From: Babylonia areolata
Taxonomy: Eukaryota; Mollusca; Gastropoda; Neogastropoda; Buccinidae
NCBI RefSeq assembly: GCF_041734735.1
Contig: NC_134878.1
Span: 35,865,342 to 35,929,341 of the forward strand
Reading direction: 5' to 3'
Length of the DNA: 64,000 nucleotides
In this document: positions 19,053 to 30,800 of the stretch, in pieces
Layout: every line of letters begins with the position of its first letter
How positions within the stretch are numbered: the first letter of the stretch is position 1
Notes under the pieces: generated by a model
Seen by the model: only the letters and a program-made list of their open reading frames with translations
Databases searched by the model: none
What the model was told of the DNA's origin: nothing
Translations under genes and position numbers: made by a program

Positions 19053-20828
19053 GAAATGAAATGAAATTATGGTGCTTAGAGCCTCGCCGACCACTAAGGC
19101 CATCTCAAGGCTATCGCCGCGTCAATTACTACTACAAGGCTAAAAAAACAACCAATTAAAATGAGTCACCACTTCAAACTTTCCACTCCAAAGTTTAAAA
19201 AAAAACTTCCATAGTTTAAAACCTTCAAATCTGGTTAAAAAGGTTCACTTCTTTTAAGAAGTCCATCAGCGCCCACGGAGGGACATCACGAAACAAAGTC
19301 TTCAAAGAAACCGCCGTGTAATGTCTGCGTCTAACGTCATGCAGATCCCAACAGTCAAGGAGCACGTGTTTCACAGTGAGAGGCTCGTCACAGGGAACGC
19401 ATCGAGGGGCCTCCTCCCCCTTCAACAAGTAAGAATGAGTAAAAAAAGTGTGCCCCGTACGCAGTCTGCACAGCACAGATTCCTCCTTTCTGTTCTTCAC
19501 CCCCGAAGGGAGGGTCTCCCCCAGGTCCGGACGGATCTGGAAGAGCTTGTTGTCTATCTGGGTGTTCCATTTCTCTTGCCAAAGATCTTTAACGTAAGTA
19601 TTGACCTTCCGCTTCATGTCTGTATAGGGTACCAAGGATCTGGACAATTCTTTCTTTACAGCGTTCCTGGCCAGCAGGTCCGCCCTTTCGTTACCACGAA
19701 TGCCAACATGTCCGGGAACCCAGGCCAACACAACCTCATATCCTTTCTTCGTTGCGAGAGTAAAAGTTTCATAAAATTCCAGCAGTTTGGGATGAGTGAT
19801 ATTCCTGCAGGCGATCGCCTCCAGGGCTGATAAGGAGTCGGAAAAGATCATGAATCTCTTCTGTTTGGAAGAGAGAACCATTTTTAACCCCAGGACCAGT
19901 GCAGTCAGTTCCGCGGTGTATACCGAGCTGTCAGACAGGATGTGTTCCGTTGAGGGCCGGTCAGGAAAGGCGGGACAGAACGCAGATGCGGCGACTCCGT
20001 CCTCTGACTTGGAACCGTCAGTGAAGATGCCTTGAAAGGTGGGGAATTTGTGGCACAGTTCCGAAAAGTAGGTTCTGTAGGCCAGAGAACTGGTGGTGTC
20101 CTTACGGTACGAGGCCAGATCGAATCGGACCTCAGGTGTTGTAAAGGTCCACGGGGGGCTGTCAGGGAACTTAGAGAAATCTGAGATGCCACCGACATCC
20201 AGATCGGCATTTTCCAAGTGCGGCTGAATGCGGAGTCCGAGAGGAGGTATGCAGTTTGGGTTGTCTGTAAATTTCTTATCGAAAGGGTTGTTGAATACAG
20301 CATCGTAAGCAGGGTTTGTAGGTTCCGAAAGCAATTTCAAATAATAGTTCAGGGTCAGCTTCAGTCTGCGGTTGGAAAGAGGCGGTTCCCCCGCCTCTGC
20401 ATACAGGCTGTGCACAGGGGTGGTGCGGAAAGCACCCAAGCTGAGACGGAGCCCTTGGTGGTGTACAGGGTCCAACAGTTTCAGGTAGGACGGTCTGGCC
20501 GAGCCGTATACAACACTTCCATAATCCAGTTTGGACCGGACCAGGGCTCTGTAGAGGTGCAAGAGAGTCCTCTTATCAGCACCCCAGTTCGTGTGTGCCA
20601 CAACTCGGATGATGTTCAAGGCTTTTAGGCAAGATATTTTCAGCTGTTTAATGTGACTGAGAAAATTCAGCTTCTGATCGAAGACGACCCCTAGAAATCT
20701 GGCTTCCTTGACCGCCGGGATGGTGGATGTTCCCAGACGGATTTCAGGGTCCTGATAGAATTGGCGAAAATTATGAAAGTGGATGCATTCAGTTTTGGAG
20801 GACGAAAATGTGAAGCCATTCTCCTCTG
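19053..20828 (-). mobile_element. LINE copy E1, 3' part, cut by an assembly gap
   Basis: Tail, 3' UTR and ORF2 from the stop (19225) back into the reverse-transcriptase region near residue ~690, where the sequence runs into the N gap. The 3' tail is complete. Its 5' extent is unknown. Because the sequence after the gap restarts near the ORF2 C terminus, E1 and E2 are two different copies. Confidence 0.88.
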
Positions 20829-20928
20829 NNNNNNNNNNNNNNNNNNNNNNNNNNNNNNNNNNNNNNNNNNNNNNNNNNNNNNNNNNNNNNNNNNNNNNNN
20901 NNNNNNNNNNNNNNNNNNNNNNNNNNNN
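20829..20928. other. 100-N assembly gap inside the LINE block
   Basis: Exactly 100 N, the usual placeholder for a gap of unknown size. Both sides are the same LINE family, so the true gap may hide part of a copy or several copies. Confidence 0.98.
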
Positions 20929-23900
20929 GAAACCGCCGTGTAATGTCTGCGTCTAACGTCATGCAGATCCCAACAGTCAAGGAGCACGTGTTTCACGGTG
21001 AGAGGCTCGTCACAGGGAACGCATCGAGGGGCCTCCTCCCCCTTCAACAAGTAAGAATGAGTAAAAAAAGTGTGCCCCGTACGCAGTCTGCACAGCACAG
21101 ATTCCTCCTTTCTGTTCTTCACCCCCGAAGGGAGGGTCTCCCCCAGGTCCGGACGGATCTGGAAGAGCTTGTTGTCTATCTGGGTGTTCCATTTCTCTTG
21201 CCAAAGATCTTTAACGTAAGAATTGACCTTCCGCTTCATGTCTGTATAGGGTACCAAGGATCTGGACAATTCTTTCTTTACAGCGTTCCTGGCCAGCAGG
21301 TCCGCCCTTTCGTTACCACGAATGCCAACATGTCCGGGAACCCAGGCCAACACAACCTCGTATCCTTTCTTCGTTGCGAGAGTAAAAGTTTCATAAAATT
21401 CCAGCAGTTTGGGATGAGTGATATTCCTGCAGGCGATCGCCTCCAGGGCTGATAAGGAGTCGGAAAAGATCATGAATCTCTTCTGTTTGGAAGAGAGAAC
21501 CATTTTTAACCCCAGGACCAGTGCAGTCAGTTCCGCGGTGTATACCGAGCTGTCAGACAGGATGTGTTCTGTTGAGGGCCGGTCAGGAAAGGCGGGACAG
21601 AACGCAGATGCGGCGACTCCGTCCTCTGACTTGGAACCGTCAGTGAAGATGCCTTGAAAGGTGGGGAATTTGTGGCACAGTTCCGAAAAGTAGGTTCTGT
21701 AGGCCAGAGAACTGGTGGTGTCCTTACGGTACGAGGCCAGATCAAATCGGACCTCAGGTGTTGTAAAGGTCCACGGGGGGCTGTCAGGGAACTTAGAGAA
21801 ATCTGAGATGCCACCGACATCCAGATCGGCATTTTCCAAGTGCGGCTGAATGCGGAGTCCGAGAGGAGGTATGCAGTTTGGGTTGTCTGTAAATTTCTTA
21901 TCGAAAGGGTTGTTGAATACAGCATCGTAAGCAGGGTTTGTAGGTTCCGAAAACAATTTCAAATAATAGTTCAGGGTCAGCTTCAGTCTGCGGTTGGAAA
22001 GAGGCGGTTCCCCCGCCTCTGCATACAGGCTGTGCACAGGGGTGGTGCGGAAAGCACCCAAGCTGAGACGGAGCCCTTGGTGGTGTACAGGGTCCAACAG
22101 TTTCAGGTAGGACGGTCTGGCCGAGCCGTATACAACACTTCCATAATCCAGTTTGGACCGGACCAGGGCTCTGTAGAGGTGCAAGAGAGTCCTCTTATCA
22201 GCACCCCAGTTCGTGTGTGCCACAACTCGGATGATGTTCAGGGCTTTTAGGCAAGATATTTTCAGCTGTTTAATGTGGCTGAGAAAATTCAGCTTCTGAT
22301 CGAAGACGACCCCTAGAAATCTGGCTTCCTTGACCGCCGGGATGGTGGATGTTCCCAGACGGATTTCAGGGTCCTGATAGAATTGGCGAAAATTATGAAA
22401 GTGGATGCATTCAGTTTTGGAGGACGAAAATGTGAAGCCATTCTCCTCTGCCCAACACTGGATTTTGTTGACGCAGAGCTGAAGCCGTCGCTGGATGCTG
22501 GCGTACGTGCTGCCGGTTGCATATAAAGCAAAATCATCCACGAACAGCGAGCTGTCCGATCCTTTCTGAACGGATTGAACGATGTCATTAATTTTGATAC
22601 TGAACAGAGCAGGCGACAGGATGCTCCCCTGCGGGACACCCAGCTCCTGCTCGTGAATGTCGGACAGGGTGGTGCCGACTCTCACCTGGAATTGTCTGTC
22701 TTGTAAAAAATTGTGGATAAACTGAGGCAGGTGTCCTCGGAAGCCGAGCTTGTGCAAGTCGGAAAGAATACCAAATTTCCACGTGGTATCGTAAGCTTTC
22801 TCCAGGTCAAAAAATATGGCCACCACATGTTGTTTGTTGACGAAAGCATTTCTTATCGTGGTTTCCAGACGAACCAGATGGTCAACGGTAGAGCGATGCT
22901 TGCGGAAACCGCACTGTTCCTTCGCCAGAAGGCCGTCGGTCTCTAGTTTCCACATCAGTCTACCGTTGACCATCTTCTCCATCAGTTTGCAGACGCAGCT
23001 GGTCAGTGCAATTGGGCGGTAGTTGGAGGGGTTCGAGGGGTCTTTTCCCGGTTTCGGCAGCGGGATTATGAGGGCTTTCCGCCAGGAGGGTGGAAAGAAG
23101 CCTGTGACCCAGATGTGGTTATAAACTTTAAGCAGGGTGTCCAGACAGGTTTGGGGAAGGTGCTTTAGGAGTTTATAATGGACTTCGTCCATTCCTGGAC
23201 AGGAATCCGTACAGGTCTGAAGGGCAGATTTAAGTTCGTTCATTGTGAAAGGAAGGTTGTAATTCTCTGTGTTGTCGGAAAAGAAGTTACATGGTGTTTT
23301 TTCTGACAGGTTTTTGGTTTTAAGAAAGCGAGCAGATTTGTTAGCAGATCTCGAGTTCTGTTCTATTGTGGAGGCAAGCAAATTGGCAACTGCTTTCTTC
23401 TCTGTGACCAGAGCGTCTGAAAGTTTAAGATGGTGGAAGGTCGGGCATGCGTTTTTGCCCTTAATTCTTTTTAAAACCCTCCACACTTTCTTCTTGGGTG
23501 TGTTGGAGGTTAAGGAAGAGCAGAAATCTCTCCAAGACTTCCTCTGGCTCTTTTTAAAAACATACCTGGCTTTCGCCCTCAGCTGTTGATGGGTTCGAAC
23601 GCTATCGGACTCCGGTCTCCGAAAGACGCGTCGCTGCGCTCTCTTCCGAGACTTGCGGGCCTCCCGACATTCCGCGTTGAACCAGGGCGTTCTAGGGACC
23701 CGAGGCTTGGAGGTAGACGATGGGACTGCTGCTTTGGCGCAATCTAAAACGATCCGAGTCAGAGCGTCAGCAGGGTCCTTGCTTTTCAATACTGTTTCTT
23801 CCTGCAGCTCAGCTCTTATCTTGGTGGTAAAAAAACTCCAGTCTGCTTTGTCGTAGTACAGGCGGTCAGGCAGAGAGTCACCTTCTCCATCTGTGGGGCG

Positions 23901-24539
23901 GAGGACGACAGGAAAGTGGTCACTCCCGTGCAGATCGTCGTGCACTTTCCACTCGTAGTCCAGGACCAACGATGGATCGCAGACCGACAGATCTAAACAC
24001 GAGAGCTTTCCAGAGGACAGATGCAGGTAAGTGGGAGACTTGTCGTTAAGACAGCACAAGTCCATGTCAGAGAGAAGGTTTTCTAAGAGAAGACCTCGGG
24101 CTGATGTCATCTCACTTCCCCAGAGCGGGGAGTGTCCGTTGAAGTCGCCCAACAGTAAAAACGGACGTGGGAGCTGGTCGACCAGGTTCATGAGGTCCTG
24201 CCTCAGAACACGGACGGAAGGGGGAAGGTAGAGAGAGCAGACAGTGATGGTTTTCTCGAGCGTGACTCTGACTGCCACCGCCTGTAAAGGGGTGCTTAAA
24301 AGAACTGTACTGTATAAAAGGGACTTTCGAATAAAAAGAGCGACACCTCCCGTCAACCCCTCTTGCTTCGGTTGAGCGGGTTTAAAAACGGAGTTAAAAC
24401 CAGAGAGAGATAAAACCTTGCCATCTCTTTGCAGAGTCTCCTGCAGTGCCAGCACTGAAGGTTTCAAAGCACGACAAAGCAGCTGGAGTTCCTGGAAGTT
24501 GGCATAGAATCCCCGGATATTCCAGTGGATCACTGCCAT
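20929..24539 (-). CDS. LINE ORF2 (copy E2), C terminus missing in gap
   Basis: Open from ATG 24539 for ~1,200 codons to the gap. It lacks only the last ~30 residues. Endonuclease, RT (FFDLEKAYD and FVDD intact) and RNase H motifs are all present. A few substitutions against copy D (e.g. SKPRVPRTPW for SKPQVPRTPW) show it is a separate copy. The frame happens to read through the Ns into copy E1 in another phase, which is meaningless. Confidence 0.85.
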
Positions 24540-24582
24540 TAAAAAGGTTTTTTTTTAAAAAAAAAAAAAAAAAAGCAGCAGC

Positions 24583-25911
24583 CTATTCCATCGCTACCCC
24601 CTGCTCCTCCACTTGCGGTGGCTCAAGGTCCGCCAGGATGGAATATTTGTTCTTTGACATAAATTTTTCGGGTTCCGACCGGGTCGGAATATCCACCACC
24701 TCGGCCCCTCCCGATCCCGCCGTGGCCGCAGCCCTCCCCTCCTTGAGTTTTGGAGGTGCGGGGGGCTTCCGGCCACTTCCGCCAGCCCGAGGGCCAGGCA
24801 GACGAGAGGCGGGGCGAGGGGGGCCGGGGGGTGGGGTGGGGCGGGAGGCGGACAACGTGCCTCCGCCCGAGGCTTTTCTCTCCCGCCCAGCAGCCCCTGA
24901 GGACTGCCGCGCAGGATGGGAAGGGGTGGACACAGCGCCTCCACCCAAGGCCAACGGTTCCGACGAGGCAGTTAAGTCGTCCGTCTGCGTTCCTGTGGAC
25001 GTCGTCTGGACCGCGACGTCCACCGTCCCGGATCTGACGACAGAGGCATACGACGCCTTAGGCGACGCGGCCTCCACCTGTTTCCTTGCCTCAAAGAAGG
25101 AAATTTTCTGTTCTGTCTTGACTTTCTGGATTTGTTTTTCTTTCTTCCAGGCGGGGCAGTCCTTCGATGAGGACGGGTGGCCACCTCCGCAGTTCGCACA
25201 CAGAGCTGCACTGACGCAATCGCCCTGGTGCGCCGCCTTCGAACAGGTGCCACACGCCTCTTCCTCCTTACATCTGTCTCTCACGTGTCCGAATTTCTGA
25301 CACTTAAAGCATCTCAGAGGGGACGGTACGTACAGGCTGACATTAACTAGCAGGTATCCGACCCGAATGTCCTTGGGGACATCCGGGCAGCAGAAGGTGA
25401 GGAAGAAAGTGTTGGTCGGGACTCTGTCCGACCCCTTCCTCACTGTCACCCTGTACACATCGGTCACTCCCTGAGAGGACAGTTCGCTCTTGATCTCGGC
25501 CTCAGACACACCTTTCAACTCCGGGCATCTGATGACTCCCTTTGAGCAGTTGAGACCTTTGTGAGGGGAAATCTTCACTGCCCTATCCACGAAAGTGGTC
25601 GCCTTGAGAAGGAGCTGTGTCTGTCTTTTGGATTCTGTCTGTACTAAAAACGCTCCGCTCCTCAGCCTCTTGATGGATCTGAGCGATCCTGCCAGGCACT
25701 GAAAGCCCTTCTGGACAGCGAAGGGGCTGAGAGCTGACAAGGGCTTGTCGTCATCAGCGCCCTCCATCACTAGCCATGATGGCCAAAAACCAGAGGTCTC
25801 GACGACCTCCGACTCAGAGTCTGAGTCGTCCGTTCCCTGTCGTCGTCTTTTTCCGAGTTTGGGGGGGTGTATTTGTTTAGGATTCATGTTGAAAGAAGAA
25901 TGTGAATTCAT
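24583..25911 (-). CDS. LINE ORF1 (copy E2)
   Basis: 442 codons from ATG 25911 to the stop at 24583, with the same start as in copy D. The three CCHC knuckles are intact. Variant residues include NSHSSF near the start, SPKASYAS where others have SPRTSYAS, and EPLALGGG. The Pro-rich tail frame is intact although the G/C-rich run differs by one substitution from copy D. Confidence 0.87.
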   Translation of the reverse strand: MNSHSSFNMNPKQIHPPKLGKRRRQGTDDSDSESEVVETSGFWPSWLVMEGADDDKPLSALSPFAVQKGFQCLAGSLRSIKRLRSGAFLVQTESKRQTQLLLKATTFVDRAVKISPHKGLNCSKGVIRCPELKGVSEAEIKSELSSQGVTDVYRVTVRKGSDRVPTNTFFLTFCCPDVPKDIRVGYLLVNVSLYVPSPLRCFKCQKFGHVRDRCKEEEACGTCSKAAHQGDCVSAALCANCGGGHPSSSKDCPAWKKEKQIQKVKTEQKISFFEARKQVEAASPKASYASVVRSGTVDVAVQTTSTGTQTDDLTASSEPLALGGGAVSTPSHPARQSSGAAGRERKASGGGTLSASRPTPPPGPPRPASRLPGPRAGGSGRKPPAPPKLKEGRAAATAGSGGAEVVDIPTRSEPEKFMSKNKYSILADLEPPQVEEQGVAME

Positions 25912-26682
25912 CCCTCCCTTACCCACCCACCATGGGGTCCAACTTAGGGGCCAGGGTCAAGGGAACACCAGCTTGACCCCTTCCAGGTTTCGGGAGGGAT
26001 ATACAACCAGCAGCCCAGCTCCAACGTGCTCCCCCCCGATCATGCCCAGCTCCCGGGGACAGAGAGCCGAGCACTACGGGGGTTACCTTCGTCAGCCACT
26101 AAACTGCCAGTCTTGACCCAGCCCCACGAAGGGGTAGCCGATTGACACACACGGGCCAATGTGTGCCGCCTGTCTTAGGAGAGGTCCGAGCCAAAGGGAT
26201 GTGTTGAGAGCAGCGTGCTCTCTCAATCCCCAGGATCTCATTCCCCTCCATCACAGGTCGCGCCGCACGGCAAACACGGCGGGCCTAAAGAAGGCCGCAG
26301 AGAAAAAGAGAATGTGGAAAAGAAGGCTTGATGGGGAGCTGAGGACAGAAAAGAGGCGGTAAAAAGAAGAACAAAGAATAGCGAAAGGGACAGTGGGTCA
26401 CGTTTAGTTTGGGCCTCACTCACGACCTGTTCGGCATGGGAAGCCCTATCAGGGGCATCAGTACAAAACCACCACTTATTCAGCCCTAACAGCTACGATG
26501 GCTATGTAGGCTGTCAATTAAGACCTGGGACCAGAGCACCAAACCCCAAGAAGCACTGATGCCCCCGCCGACATAGCTCGCTCGATCACTGGCCACTAAG
26601 CCTCCCGACCACGACAAGGTAGTGACCCTCCCGGGAGTGGGTCAGGAGAACACCAGCCTGACCCCCTCCAGGTTTCGGGAGG

Positions 26683-26800
26683 GTGTGTGTGTGTGTCACT
26701 ATGTGTAAGTGTGTGAGTGCACACATCAGTCAATCAGTGTGTGTGTGTGTGTGAGTGTGTGTGTGCACACATGTCAGTGTGTGTGTGTGCACACATCAGT

Positions 26801-26847
<47 letters not shown>

Positions 26848-26891
26848 TGTCACTGTGTAGAAAGAGAGAGAGAGAGAGAGAGAGAGTGTGT
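26683..26891. repeat. GT/GA-rich microsatellite, first copy
   Basis: (GT)n interrupted by CACT, GCACACATCAGTCA and TGTCACTGTGTAG motifs and ending in (GA)n and GTGTGT. The same ~210-base composite, with the same interruptions and small changes in run length, recurs at 38954-39162, again directly after a LINE 5' terminus. Confidence 0.9.
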
Positions 26892-27063
26892 AAATGAAAT
26901 GAAATTATGGTGCTTAGAGCCTCGCCGACCACTAAGGCCATCTCAAGGCTATCGCCGCGTCAATTACTACTACAAGGCTAAAAAAAACAACCAATTAAAA
27001 CGAGTCACCACTTCAAACTTTCCACTCCAAAGTTTAAAAAAAAACTTCCATAGTTTAAAACCT

Positions 27064-30000
27064 TCAAATCTGGTTAAAAAGGTTCACTTCTTTTAAGAAG
27101 TCCATCAGCGCCCACGGAGGGACATCACGAAACAAAGTCTTCAAAGAAACCGCCGTGTAATGTCTGCGTCTAACGTCATGCAGATCCCAACAGTCAAGGA
27201 GCACGTGTTTCACGGTGAGAGGCTCGTCACAGGGAACGCATCGAGGGGCCTCCTCCCCCTTCAACAAGTAAGAATGAGTAAAAAAAGTGTGCCCCGTACG
27301 CAGTCTGCACAGCACAGATTCCTCCTTTCTGTTCTTCATCCCCGAAGGGAGGGTCTCCCCCAGGTCCGGACGGATCTGGAAGAGCTTGTTGTCTATCTGG
27401 GTGTTCCATTTCTCTTGCCAAAGATCTTTAACGTAAGAATTGACCTTCCGCTTCATGTCTGTATAGGGTACCAAGGATCTGGACAATTCTTTCTTTACAG
27501 CGTTCCTGGCCAGCAGGTCCGCCCTTTCGTTACCACGAATGCCAACATGTCCGGGAACCCAGGCCAACACAACCTCGTATCCTTTCTTCGTTGCGAGAGT
27601 AAAAGTTTCATAAAATTCCAGCAGTTTGGGATGAGTGATATTCCTGCAGGCGATCGCCTCCAGGGCTGATAAGGAGTCGGAAAAGATCATGAATCTCTTC
27701 TGTTTGGAAGAGAGAACCATTTTTAACCCCAGGACCAGTGCAGTCAGTTCCGCGGTGTATACCGAGCTGTCAGACAGGATGTGTTCTGTTGAGGGCCGGT
27801 CAGGAAAGGCGGGACAGAACGCAGATGCGGCGACTCCGTCCTCTGACTTGGAACCGTCAGTGAAGATGCCTTGAAAGGTGGGGAATTTGTGGCACAGTTC
27901 CGAAAAGTAGGTTCTGTAGGCCAGAGAACTGGTGGTGTCCTTACGGTACGAGGCCAGATCAAATCGGACCTCAGGTGTTGTAAAGGTCCACGGGGGGCTG
28001 TCAGGGAACTTAGAGAAATCTGAGATGCCACCGACATCCAGATCGGCATTTTCCAAGTGCGGCTGAATGCGGAGTCCGAGAGGAGGTATGCAGTTTGGGT
28101 TGTCTGTAAATTTCTTATCGAAAGGGTTGTTGAATACAGCATCGTAAGCAGGGTTTGTAGGTTCCGAAAACAATTTCAAATAATAGTTCAGGGTCAGCTT
28201 CAGTCTGCGGTTGGAAAGAGGCGGTTCCCCCGCCTCTGCATACAGGCTGTGCACAGGGGTGGTGCGGAAAGCACCCAAGCTGAGACGGAGCCCTTGGTGG
28301 TGTACAGGGTCCAACAGTTTCAGGTAGGACGGTCTGGCCGAGCCGTATACAACACTTCCATAATCCAGTTTGGACCGGACCAGGGCTCTGTAGAGGTGCA
28401 AGAGAGTCCTCTTATCAGCACCCCAGTTCGTGTGTGCCACAACTCGGATGATGTTCAGGGCTTTTAGGCAAGATATTTTCAGCTGTTTAATGTGACTGAG
28501 AAAATTCAGCTTCTGATCGAAGACGACCCCTAGAAATCTGGCTTCCTTGACCGCCGGGATGGTGGATGTTCCCAGACGGATTTCAGGGTCCTGATAGAAT
28601 TGGCGAAAATTATGAAAGTGGATGCATTCAGTTTTGGAGGACGAAAATGTGAAGCCATTCTCCTCTGCCCAACACTGGATTTTGTTGACGCAGAGCTGAA
28701 GCCGTCGCTGGATGCTGGCGTACGTGCTGCCGGTTGCATATAAAGCAAAATCATCCACGAACAGCGAGCTGTCCGATCCTTTCTGAACGGATTGAACGAT
28801 GTCATTAATTTTGATGCTGAACAGAGCAGGCGACAGGATGCTCCCCTGCGGGACACCCAGCTCCTGCTCGTGAATGTCGGACAGGGTGGTGCCGACTCTC
28901 ACCTGGAATTGTCTGTCTTGTAAAAAATTGTGGATAAACTGAGGCAGGTGTCCTCGGAAGCCGAGCTTGTGCAAGTCGGAAAGAATACCAAATTTCCACG
29001 TGGTATCGTAAGCTTTCTCCAGGTAAAAAAATATGGCCACCACATGTTGTTTGTTGACGAAAGCATTTCTTATCGTGGTTTCCAGACGAACCAGATGGTC
29101 AACGGTAGAGCGATGCTTGCGGAAACCGCACTGTTCCTTCGCCAGAAGGCCGTCGGTCTCTAGTTTCCACATCAGTCTACCGTTGACCATCTTCTCCATC
29201 AGTTTGCAGACGCAGCTGGTCAGTGCAATTGGGCGGTAGTTGGAGGGGTTCGAGGGGTCTTTTCCCGGTTTCGGCAGCGGGATTATGAGGGCTTTCCGCC
29301 AGGAGGGTGGAAAGAAGCCTGTGACCCAGATGTGGTTATAAACTTTAAGCAGGGTGTCCAGACAGGTTTGGGGAAGGTGCTTTAGGAGTTTATAATGGAC
29401 TTCGTCCATTCCTGGACAGGAATCCGTACAGGTCTGAAGGGCAGATTTAAGTTCGTTCATTGTGAAAGGAAGGTTGTAATTCTCTGTGTTGTCGGAAAAG
29501 AAGTTACATGGTGTTTTTTCTGACAGGTTTTTGGTTTTAAGAAAGCGAGCAGATTTGTTAGCAGATCTCGAGTTCTGTTCTATTGTGGAGGCAAGCAAAT
29601 TGGCAACTGCTTTCTTCTCTGTGACCAGAGCGTCTGAAAGTTTAAGATGGTGGAAGGTCGGGCATGCGTTTTTGCCCTTAATTCTTTTTAAAACCCTCCA
29701 CACTTTCTTCTTGGGTGTGTTGGAGGTTAAGGAAGAGCAGAAATCTCTCCAAGACTTCCTCTGGCTCTTTTTAAAAACATACCTGGCTTTCGCCCTCAGC
29801 TGTTGATGGGTTCGAACGCTATCGGACTCCGGTCTCCGAAAGACGCGTCGCTGCGCTCTCTTCCGAGACTTGCGGGCCTCCCGACATTCCGCGTTGAACC
29901 AGGGCGTTCTAGGGACCTGAGGCTTGGAGGTAGACGATGGGACTGCTGCTTTGGCGCAATCTAAAACGATCCGAGTCAGAGCGTCAGCAGGGTCCTTGCT

Positions 30001-30756
30001 TTTCAATACTGTTTCTTCCTGCAGCTCCGCTCTTATCTTGGTGGTAAAAAAACTCCAGTCTGCTTTGTCGTAGTACAGGCGGTCAGGCAGAGAGTCACCT
30101 TCTCCATCTGTGGGGCGGAGGACGACAGGAAAGTGGTCACTCCCGTGCAGATCGTCGTGCACTTTCCACTCGTAGTCCAGGACCAACGATGGATCGCAGA
30201 CCGACAGATCTAAACACGAGAGCTTTCCAGAGGACAGATGCAGGTAAGTGGGAGACTTGTCGTTAAGACAGCACAAGTCCATGTCAGAGAGAAGGTTTTC
30301 TAAGAGAAGACCTCGGGCCGATGTCATCTCACTTCCCCAGAGCGGGGAGTGTCCGTTGAAGTCGCCCAACAGTAAAAACGGACGTGGGAGCTGGTCGACC
30401 AGGTTCATGAGGTCCTGCCTCAGAACACGGACGGAAGGGGGAAGGTAGAGAGAGCAGACAGTGATGGTTTTCTCGAGCGTGACTCTGACTGCCACCGCCT
30501 GTAAAGGGGTGCTTAAAAGAACTGTACTGTATAAAAGGGACTTTCGAATAAAAAGAGCGACACCTCCCGTCAACCCCTCTTGCTTCGGTTGAGCGGGTTT
30601 AAAAACGGAGTTGAAACCAGAGAGAGATAAAACCTTGCCATCTCTTTGCAGAGTCTCCTGCAGTGCCAGCACTGAAGGTTTCAAAGCACGACAAAGCAGC
30701 TGGAGTTCCTGGAAGTTGGCATAGAATCCCCGGATATTCCAGTGGATCACTGCCAT
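27064..30756 (-). CDS. LINE ORF2 (copy F), open but with an altered RT active site
   Basis: 1,230 codons, uninterrupted, with the domain layout of copy D. In RT motif A the catalytic aspartate codon is changed (29023-29025), so the motif reads FFYLEKAYD instead of FFDLEKAYD at residue 578. This should abolish reverse transcription although the frame looks intact. The endonuclease and RNase H motifs are unchanged. F is therefore an intact-looking but probably inactive copy. Confidence 0.87.
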   Translation of the reverse strand: MAVIHWNIRGFYANFQELQLLCRALKPSVLALQETLQRDGKVLSLSGFNSVFKPAQPKQEGLTGGVALFIRKSLLYSTVLLSTPLQAVAVRVTLEKTITVCSLYLPPSVRVLRQDLMNLVDQLPRPFLLLGDFNGHSPLWGSEMTSARGLLLENLLSDMDLCCLNDKSPTYLHLSSGKLSCLDLSVCDPSLVLDYEWKVHDDLHGSDHFPVVLRPTDGEGDSLPDRLYYDKADWSFFTTKIRAELQEETVLKSKDPADALTRIVLDCAKAAVPSSTSKPQVPRTPWFNAECREARKSRKRAQRRVFRRPESDSVRTHQQLRAKARYVFKKSQRKSWRDFCSSLTSNTPKKKVWRVLKRIKGKNACPTFHHLKLSDALVTEKKAVANLLASTIEQNSRSANKSARFLKTKNLSEKTPCNFFSDNTENYNLPFTMNELKSALQTCTDSCPGMDEVHYKLLKHLPQTCLDTLLKVYNHIWVTGFFPPSWRKALIIPLPKPGKDPSNPSNYRPIALTSCVCKLMEKMVNGRLMWKLETDGLLAKEQCGFRKHRSTVDHLVRLETTIRNAFVNKQHVVAIFFYLEKAYDTTWKFGILSDLHKLGFRGHLPQFIHNFLQDRQFQVRVGTTLSDIHEQELGVPQGSILSPALFSIKINDIVQSVQKGSDSSLFVDDFALYATGSTYASIQRRLQLCVNKIQCWAEENGFTFSSSKTECIHFHNFRQFYQDPEIRLGTSTIPAVKEARFLGVVFDQKLNFLSHIKQLKISCLKALNIIRVVAHTNWGADKRTLLHLYRALVRSKLDYGSVVYGSARPSYLKLLDPVHHQGLRLSLGAFRTTPVHSLYAEAGEPPLSNRRLKLTLNYYLKLFSEPTNPAYDAVFNNPFDKKFTDNPNCIPPLGLRIQPHLENADLDVGGISDFSKFPDSPPWTFTTPEVRFDLASYRKDTTSSLAYRTYFSELCHKFPTFQGIFTDGSKSEDGVAASAFCPAFPDRPSTEHILSDSSVYTAELTALVLGLKMVLSSKQKRFMIFSDSLSALEAIACRNITHPKLLEFYETFTLATKKGYEVVLAWVPGHVGIRGNERADLLARNAVKKELSRSLVPYTDMKRKVNSYVKDLWQEKWNTQIDNKLFQIRPDLGETLPSGMKNRKEESVLCRLRTGHTFFTHSYLLKGEEAPRCVPCDEPLTVKHVLLDCWDLHDVRRRHYTAVSLKTLFRDVPPWALMDFLKEVNLFNQI

Positions 30757-30800
30757 TAAAAAGGTTTTTTAAAAAAAAAAAAAATAAATAAAGCAGCAGC

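Larger units (their letters stand above)
20929..26682 (-). mobile_element. LINE copy E2, nearly full length (3' end lost in gap)
   Basis: Runs from about residue 1,200 of ORF2 through ORF1 and the complete 5' UTR to the family 5' terminus at 26682, where it meets a GT-rich microsatellite. Both ORFs are open as far as seen. It shares with copy F the ORF1 start variant NSHSSF and a 5' UTR purine-tract variant, marking the two as closest relatives or as duplicates. Confidence 0.88.

Noticed and set aside
20691-20990. Frames with runs of X
   Set aside because: They cross the 100-N gap and carry no information.
26755-27096. Plus-strand frame rich in Cys/Val
   Set aside because: It is translation of the GT microsatellite.
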